Positions 59,668 to 64,000 of a stretch of DNA of 64,000 nucleotides are shown one piece after another. How positions within the stretch are numbered: position 1 is the stretch's first letter; each line of letters begins with the position of its first letter. This DNA is from Nocardia amamiensis NBRC 102102 (GTDB lineage: Bacteria; Actinomycetota; Actinomycetes; Mycobacteriales; Mycobacteriaceae). A program made the translations under genes and the position numbers. The notes under the pieces were generated by a model. It made no database searches. It saw nothing but the letters and a program-made list of their open reading frames with translations, and had not been told where the DNA came from. The stretch lies in NCBI RefSeq assembly GCF_001612745.1, contig NZ_BDBA01000003.1, forward strand, positions 26,641 through 90,640, given 5' to 3'.

Positions 59668-60468
59668 TCAACGGCGGGCGGGCTGGAAGATGTCGTCCAG
59701 TGGTGCGTTGGAAGGTGGGGCTGCGCCTTCCTCGGCGAACCATTCCCAGTGGATCACGCGAGCGAGGATCGGGGTTGGCAGGTGTAGGAGCGCGTTTGCG
59801 ATGGTGGCGAAGCCGCTGGAGCCCTCGATGATCGAGCGGTGGGCGGCGAGCGCAGTTTTGCGTTGGGCGGCAAAGGGACCGACGTCGATGCGGTGGGTGA
59901 TTTGCGAGCGCGGGCTGTACAAGGTGGCGAGGGTGGCCGGGTCGTAGCGCAGCGGAATACGCAGTCGTCCGAGTAAACGCACCAGGCGCGTGTAGCTTTC
60001 GCGCGGAAAGGTGGCGTCGAGGACGCGCGACACCCCGGCCAGTTCGGCCGCGCGTTTGCCGACCTCGTGCACGCGAACGTGATCGCGGTGTCCGTAGCCG
60101 CCATTTCGGTCGTAGCTGAGCAGAATGTCGGGATTCTCCTCGCGCAGGATCGCGGCCAATCGCTCGGCCGCCTCGTCGGGATCCGCTCGCGCAAACCGCA
60201 CCCGATCGGGCGGGTCCGCGTACAGCACCGGGCCGTGTCCGCTGTCCGCATAACCGAGGTGCGCCACCCTGGCCACGCCCAGCGCCGCCGCACTGTCCGC
60301 CAACTCGCCCAGCCGCACGGCTTTCCGGCCGGCCAGATCGGCCATATGACCGTCGGTGGCCACCACGATCACCGTCCGGTGCCCGGCGGCGGCCAGCTTG
60401 GCCAGGGTCCCTCCGGTAAGCAGCGTCTCGTCGTCGGGGTGCGCGTGGAACGCCACAACGGTCGCCAT
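59668..60468 (-). CDS. PIG-L family deacetylase (MshB/Mca-like)
   Basis: A 266-residue zinc hydrolase. The metal motif is FHAHPDDETLLTGGTL (AHPDDE) near the N terminus, and the second ligand is in YGHRDHVRVHEVG. Actinomycete members include MshB and Mca of mycothiol metabolism and other amide hydrolases. The length is shorter than typical MshB (about 290-300), so it may be a general N-deacetylase. It is transcribed on the minus strand after the small DUF4267-like gene. Confidence 0.88.
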   Translation of the reverse strand: MATVVAFHAHPDDETLLTGGTLAKLAAAGHRTVIVVATDGHMADLAGRKAVRLGELADSAAALGVARVAHLGYADSGHGPVLYADPPDRVRFARADPDEAAERLAAILREENPDILLSYDRNGGYGHRDHVRVHEVGKRAAELAGVSRVLDATFPRESYTRLVRLLGRLRIPLRYDPATLATLYSPRSQITHRIDVGPFAAQRKTALAAHRSIIEGSSGFATIANALLHLPTPILARVIHWEWFAEEGAAPPSNAPLDDIFQPARR

Positions 60469-60496
60469 CGCCCCAGTGTGCCAGGGGCGTGCACGA

Positions 60497-60901
60497 CTAC
60501 GCCTCGCACCGCAGGTCCCTGGCCAGCTTGGTGGCGCCGACGAGCATGTAGCCGCCGGTCAACGCGACCATGGCGATCGCGGCCGGGCGCGGGACGTCGG
60601 CACGGGCCAGGCGCACGCTCCCATGGGTGGTGTCGAGAATGTCCACCATCAGGGCGAGACGCTGCCAGCGCGGCAACTCTTCCCGCGGCGCGGTCAGGTA
60701 GCCGAGACCGAGCGCGACCGCCCTGGCACCGAATATTCGCGTCATGTAATCGAGTTCAGGTGTGGGCAGTACGCCCAGCGCCCTGGTCAGTGCTCGCGGC
60801 GCGACGAGGGCGGCCGCGCCGAGTACGACACGACCGAGAGCGAGGCCGCGCAGCGCACCGGCCAGCGGGGAGCGGGACTGCCGGATGATGTTCGTCGCCA
60901 T
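60497..60901 (-). CDS. DUF4267-like small membrane protein
   Basis: A 134-residue protein with about three or four hydrophobic segments: LALGRVVLGAAALVAPRALTRALG, IFGARAVALGLGYL and AIAMVALTGGYMLVG. The signature GARAVALGLGYL matches DUF4267-type proteins. Function unknown. It is 28 bases upstream of the deacetylase gene on the same strand, so they may be co-transcribed. Confidence 0.75.
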   Translation of the reverse strand: MATNIIRQSRSPLAGALRGLALGRVVLGAAALVAPRALTRALGVLPTPELDYMTRIFGARAVALGLGYLTAPREELPRWQRLALMVDILDTTHGSVRLARADVPRPAAIAMVALTGGYMLVGATKLARDLRCEA

Positions 60902-61000
60902 GCCCCGAGCCTGGCCGAAATCATCGATCAGGTCGATTACCTGCGAGGTAATCGACCTGCACGGCGCCAGGGCGACCCTGGTCCGCTCGCCGCGGTGCGG

Positions 61001-61081
61001 TCACCAGAGGAGCAGAATCAGTGCTTTCTGCAACGTGTCCAGAATGCGTCCAAGAGTGATGGCGATTTCGACGGTGCCCAT
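61001..61081 (-). CDS. Possible 26-residue amphipathic peptide
   Basis: ATG 61081 follows GAGGAAAGGGG at 6 bases and encodes MGTVEIAITLGRILDTLQKA, then LILLLW. The helix has hydrophobic and polar faces, like small membrane-active peptides. It lies within an otherwise gene-free stretch (60902-61255) downstream of the photolyase on the same strand. There is no similarity that I recognise. Confidence 0.35.
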   Translation of the reverse strand: MGTVEIAITLGRILDTLQKALILLLW

Positions 61082-61255
61082 GGCGAGCCCCTTTCCTCGG
61101 GATGGCGAATCCTCGACACATCAATTCAAGCTCGGCCGAACGGGATTCGGAAGCGCGGCGGGTTCCGATTCGATACGCAAAGTGACACGGGTGTCCTGCG
61201 TAGTGAGAACAGCGACCCGGACGTCGAGTCGAGCGGTGAATCCAACCCGGCGACA

Positions 61256-62582
61256 TCACATTCCGACGACATCGATGATCGGAGCCGGATAGTCCGCCGG
61301 ATCGACCTGTTCGCGCCACGGCCGGTGCACGCGAGCGCCGGGCAGGTGAGCCAGCTCGGGAATCCAGCGCCGCGCGTACGCACCCTCCGCGTCGTAGCGC
61401 TCGGCCTGGCGCAGCGGGTTGAGCACCCGATTCGGCCTGGTGTCCGTTCCGGTGCCCGCGACCCACTGCCAGTTGAGCTGGTTGTTCGCCAGGTCGCCGT
61501 CCACCAGCCAGCGCATGAAGTGCTCCGCGCCGACGCGCCAGTCCACGCGCAGCGACTTGGTCAGGAAACTGGCGGCGATCAGCCGGGCCCGGCCCGGCAT
61601 CCAGCCCTCGGCACGCAGTTGTCGCATCCCGGCGTCCACGATCGGGTACCCCGTGCGCCCGTCCCGCCAGGCGTCCACGGCCTGCGGATCATCAGACCAG
61701 CGGATCGAGCGGTCGCGGTAGTCCGACCACGCCGCAGCCGGGCGGGCGGCCAGCAAACTGGTGGTGAAAGTCGCGCCAGGCCAGCTGCCGGGCGAACGCG
61801 AGCCCGCCGTCGGTCGACATGTTCACCCGGTGGACGAGCTCCACCGGGGACACGCAGCCGAAGTGCAGATACGGCGACAGCCGCGAGGTGGCGTCGGCGC
61901 CGAGGTCGTCGCTCAGGCGCGCGTAGTCCTCGATCGGCCCGGACAACCATTCGCGCACGAGCTTTCGTCCCGCCGATTCGCCGCCGACGGCCAGCCGCGG
62001 CGAGGCAGGGCCCGCGCACAGGTCACCCGCGTCCGGCAACGACAGGCTCGCCACCCGCGGCAGCCTGAGTTCGCGTGGCTTGCCGAGCGGCTTCCGCCGG
62101 TGCGTTATGGACCAGCGCCGGAAGTACGGGGTGAAGACGGCGAAATGGTCGCGTCCGGTGGCGGGCATGAGCGCCTCCCGATCGGTGCTGGTGATACTCG
62201 CGGTGTGGGTGTGCAGCAGACAGTTCCGTCGGGCAAGACGCTCGCGCAGCGCGCGTTCCCTCCGCTGGCTGTAACCGCTGACATCCGCGGCGATGTGCAC
62301 GCTCCGCGCGTGCACCTGGCCTGCCACCCGGTCGACCTCCCCGACCACGTCGCCACGGCGCAGCACCAGCCTGCCACCGATGGCTCGCAGTTCGGCATCC
62401 AACTCGGCGAGCGCCACGGTCAGGAACCTGGCCCGGTTCGGCGCGGCGAAGCGACCGGAGAGGATCGCATCGTCGAGAACGAACAGCGGCACGACCGCGG
62501 TGCCTTCCCGATGCGCGGCCGTCAGCACAGGGTTGTCACGGACCCGCAAGTCGCGGGTGAACAGCGCGATCGTGACGGTCAT
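61256..62582 (-). pseudogene. phr: Deoxyribodipyrimidine photolyase, split by a one-base frameshift
   Basis: A photolyase repairs UV-induced pyrimidine dimers with FAD and blue light. The N-terminal half (from ATG 62582: VTIALFTRDLRVRDNPVL ... HFGCVSPVELVHRV ... RQLAWRDFHHQF) is in one frame. The C-terminal half (LLAARPAAAWSDYRDRSIRW ... GYPIVDAGMRQLRAEGWMPGRARLI ... NNQLNWQWVAGTGTD) continues in another. The frames meet near 61755-61757, where one extra A (T on the coding strand) is present. Removing it restores a protein of about 441 residues, the normal photolyase length. It could be a real mutation or an assembly error. Confidence 0.88.
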
Positions 62583-62937
62583 AATCGGAGGCAATCCGCT
62601 TCCGCAGCAGGGTGATTCATCATTCGTGCGGCTCGTGGGAGCGCGCTTCGCCGGTTTGGACGCCACTCGTGCTCATGCCGGAGCGGCGAGGAGGCAGCGA
62701 TTGGCCGCGACCCGCCGCAGGCAAATCGGCGCACGTCCGGATAGACCAATGCTCCGCTGACGCAGCGAGGCGATGGCGGTGCCTCTGCCGACGAACAGCA
62801 TCGAGCGCCCGGATGCCATGGCGTCCGGTGTCGGGGTCGAGCGCGCTCGGGACCCGTGCAAGTAGCGCCGACGCGGCCATCGGGCGGCTCGGCCATACTG
62901 TCGGCGGCTCGGCCCTCGCGAGCGCAGAGCAATCGGA
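62583..62937. other. Gene-free region between photolyase and lipocalin
   Basis: 355 bases. Open frames here are Arg/Ser/Ala-rich and do not look like genes. No strong repeat is seen. It may contain the photolyase promoter. Confidence 0.5.
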
Positions 62938-63558
62938 TCACCGCAGGCACAGCGGGACGATGCGCGATTCGCCACCTGTCGTCGGCGAGGTCAGGTACAG
63001 GCACGGATTCTGCCCCGCCGCCGTGATAGCCGCGAGCACCTCCCCCCAGGCTCGCTCCTCCAGTGCGGCGGCGCGGGCCAGGACGAACCCGGATATCCGG
63101 CTCGGGTCGGTGACCAGCGCCCAGGAATAGTCCGGGCCGAGCGCGGTGACGATGTAGTTGGTCGGCCCTTCCTGGCGGTCCTGGGTCGGCACGCCGGGGA
63201 AGCTGACGTGCAACTGCGCGCCGGTCTCCCGGTCGTTGACCACGGCCGTGCCGTTGATCTCGTTGAGCGTGTTCGCCCAGGTGATGCAGGAGTTCCGCAC
63301 CGCGATACCGCCCTGCGGGTCGAGCGAGTAGTTCGCTTGCGTGTCCCGCGCGCAGACCAGGTTGAAATACTGCGGGATGGCGGCGAGCTGACGCCACGTA
63401 CCCAGGTATCGCTCCAGTTCCAGCCGCTGCACCGGCGCGGGCCCGGTGACCTGGGCCCGCGCCGGTGCAGCGCCGATCCCGCCCGCTGCCAGAGTCACGG
63501 TGGCCACTATTCCCACGCACAGGCGGGCGGACGAGTTCACTATCCGACTGTGGATCAT
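62938..63558 (-). CDS. Secreted lipocalin family protein (Blc-like)
   Basis: A 206-residue exported lipocalin, start ATG 63558 (GGAGG 6-7 bases upstream; GTG 63564 also open). A signal peptide at residues 1-35 ends near AAPARAQV. The lipocalin first motif ELERYLGTWRQLAAIPQYF is present, and two disulfide-type Cys pairs are likely (LVCARD, NSCITW, NPCLYL, PLCLR). Blc-type lipocalins carry lipids and are often in LitR light regulons with a photolyase. The neighbours here are a photolyase gene and a MerR gene. Confidence 0.88.
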   Translation of the reverse strand: MIHSRIVNSSARLCVGIVATVTLAAGGIGAAPARAQVTGPAPVQRLELERYLGTWRQLAAIPQYFNLVCARDTQANYSLDPQGGIAVRNSCITWANTLNEINGTAVVNDRETGAQLHVSFPGVPTQDRQEGPTNYIVTALGPDYSWALVTDPSRISGFVLARAAALEERAWGEVLAAITAAGQNPCLYLTSPTTGGESRIVPLCLR

Positions 63559-63593
63559 GTCCACTCCTCCGAAATCGGCGGCTATCCCTTCAG

Positions 63594-63619
63594 AGTATAA
63601 CGATGCATAATTGATGCAA
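63594..63619 (-). promoter_or_regulatory. Lipocalin promoter with GATGCA direct repeats
   Basis: On the minus strand, TATACT (63594-63599) is a good -10 and TTGCAT (63614-63619) a possible -35, with a short 14-base spacer. GATGCA is repeated on the plus strand at 63602 and 63613, exactly 11 bases apart, as expected for CarH/LitR-type direct-repeat operators. Confidence 0.45.
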
Positions 63620-63710
63620 TCTGGATTTCAGCGCCCAGAGGTCATCGCGGTCACGATCGGCAGGGATGCCATGCGCGCAGCGATCTCACCGCCCCGACGG
63701 AAGCGATGCC

Positions 63711-64000
63711 ATGCCCCAGCCCAGCGCCGAGCGCCGCCCAGGTGAGGCAGATCCCCTCGACGACGGGAACAATGGGGCGATGCCCGCCGGCTCCGCCCCC
63801 GTGTCCGATGCGGCCGGATACACGGTGCGCGCGGTCGCCGAACGCCTCGGCATTCCGACCGCGACGCTCCGCAGCTGGAACCGCCGCTACGACATCGGGC
63901 CGCCGCAAGACCGTCCAGGTCGCCACCGCCTGTACACCGAAGCCGATATCGCCGTGCTCGAGCGGATGCTCGCCCTGATCCGCGCGGGCGCGAGCCCGGC
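63711..64000 (+). CDS. MerR-family regulator, N-terminal part (LitR/CarH-like), cut by window end
   Basis: The frame from ATG 63711 (or ATG 63780) encodes AGYTVRAVAERLGIPTATLR, then WNRRYDIGPPQDRPGRHRLY and TEADIAVLERMLALIRAGAS, a clear MerR winged-helix with an RRYDIGPP wing typical of the B12-binding LitR/CarH group. The gene continues past the window, so the cobalamin domain is not visible. It is divergent from the lipocalin gene, which with the photolyase matches known light-response modules. The gene has no stop inside the window. Confidence 0.8.
   Translation, partial: MPQPSAERRPGEADPLDDGNNGAMPAGSAPVSDAAGYTVRAVAERLGIPTATLRSWNRRYDIGPPQDRPGRHRLYTEADIAVLERMLALIRAGASP

Noticed and set aside
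1..64000. tRNA genes, CRISPR arrays, insertion sequences or prophage genes
   Set aside because: No cloverleaf-like tandem hairpins with CCA-type ends, spaced repeats, transposase motifs or phage genes were seen by eye. A tRNAscan and IS search would settle it.

Overview
The window is high-GC DNA (mostly G or C at third codon positions) from one chromosome, with GTG and occasional TTG starts and Shine-Dalgarno sites of the GGAGG type. The left edge has the order prfB, MscS-type channel, small membrane protein, ftsE, ftsX. This order, together with FadE23/FadE24-type dehydrogenases, a mycofactocin-type SDR and ArsC enzymes of the mycothiol-using kind, points to a mycolic-acid actinomycete (Mycobacteriales). 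Nocardia or a close relative is the best guess. I see no tRNA, rRNA, CRISPR array, phage or insertion sequence.

Layout. 1-3080: translation and cell-division genes (prfB end, mscS, ftsE, ftsX). 3163-11331: a lone Uma2-type nuclease gene, then lipid catabolism (fadE24/fadE23 behind two tandem operators, an AhpD-like protein, two tandem paralogous fatty acyl-CoA ligases). 11535-14846: two membrane proteins, one of the PepSY type, and a secreted protein. 15006-19085: a CYTH enzyme and an arsenic locus with two ArsC reductases, an aquaporin where an efflux pump would be expected, two ArsR regulators and an ArsI-type lyase. 19281-22554: two unrecognised genes, an XRE/TPR regulator and an SRPBCC protein. 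22604-25944: galactose uptake and phosphorylation (SSS symporter, galK). 26107-28798: a tightly overlapping operon of pyruvoyl-dependent arginine decarboxylase, acetyltransferase-like protein and membrane diguanylate cyclase. 28800-38488: mixed genes, including an acyl-CoA ligase, a hydrolase with a Cys nucleophile, a DoxX protein with a long 11-residue repeat tail, a STAS protein, a mycofactocin-type SDR and a methyltransferase.

38684-58451 (approximate limits) is an aromatic type II polyketide gene cluster. It has a SARP activator; a dedicated acetyl-CoA carboxylase (AccC, fused AccDA and a separate biotin carrier) to supply malonyl-CoA; the minimal PKS (KS-alpha, KS-beta/CLF, ACP); a ketoreductase; a didomain aromatase/cyclase; an MBL-fold cyclase candidate; and tailoring enzymes (FAD hydroxylase, alpha/beta hydrolase, Baeyer-Villiger-type monooxygenase, P450, SnoaL-like protein, nitroreductase). 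SARP-like TCGAG repeats lie before KS-alpha and before the Baeyer-Villiger gene, which suggests one regulon.

58558-64000: a small membrane protein and divergent TetR gene, a PIG-L deacetylase, a DUF4267-like protein, then a probable light-response module at the right edge: a photolyase gene with a one-base frameshift, a secreted lipocalin and the start of a MerR-type regulator running off the window.
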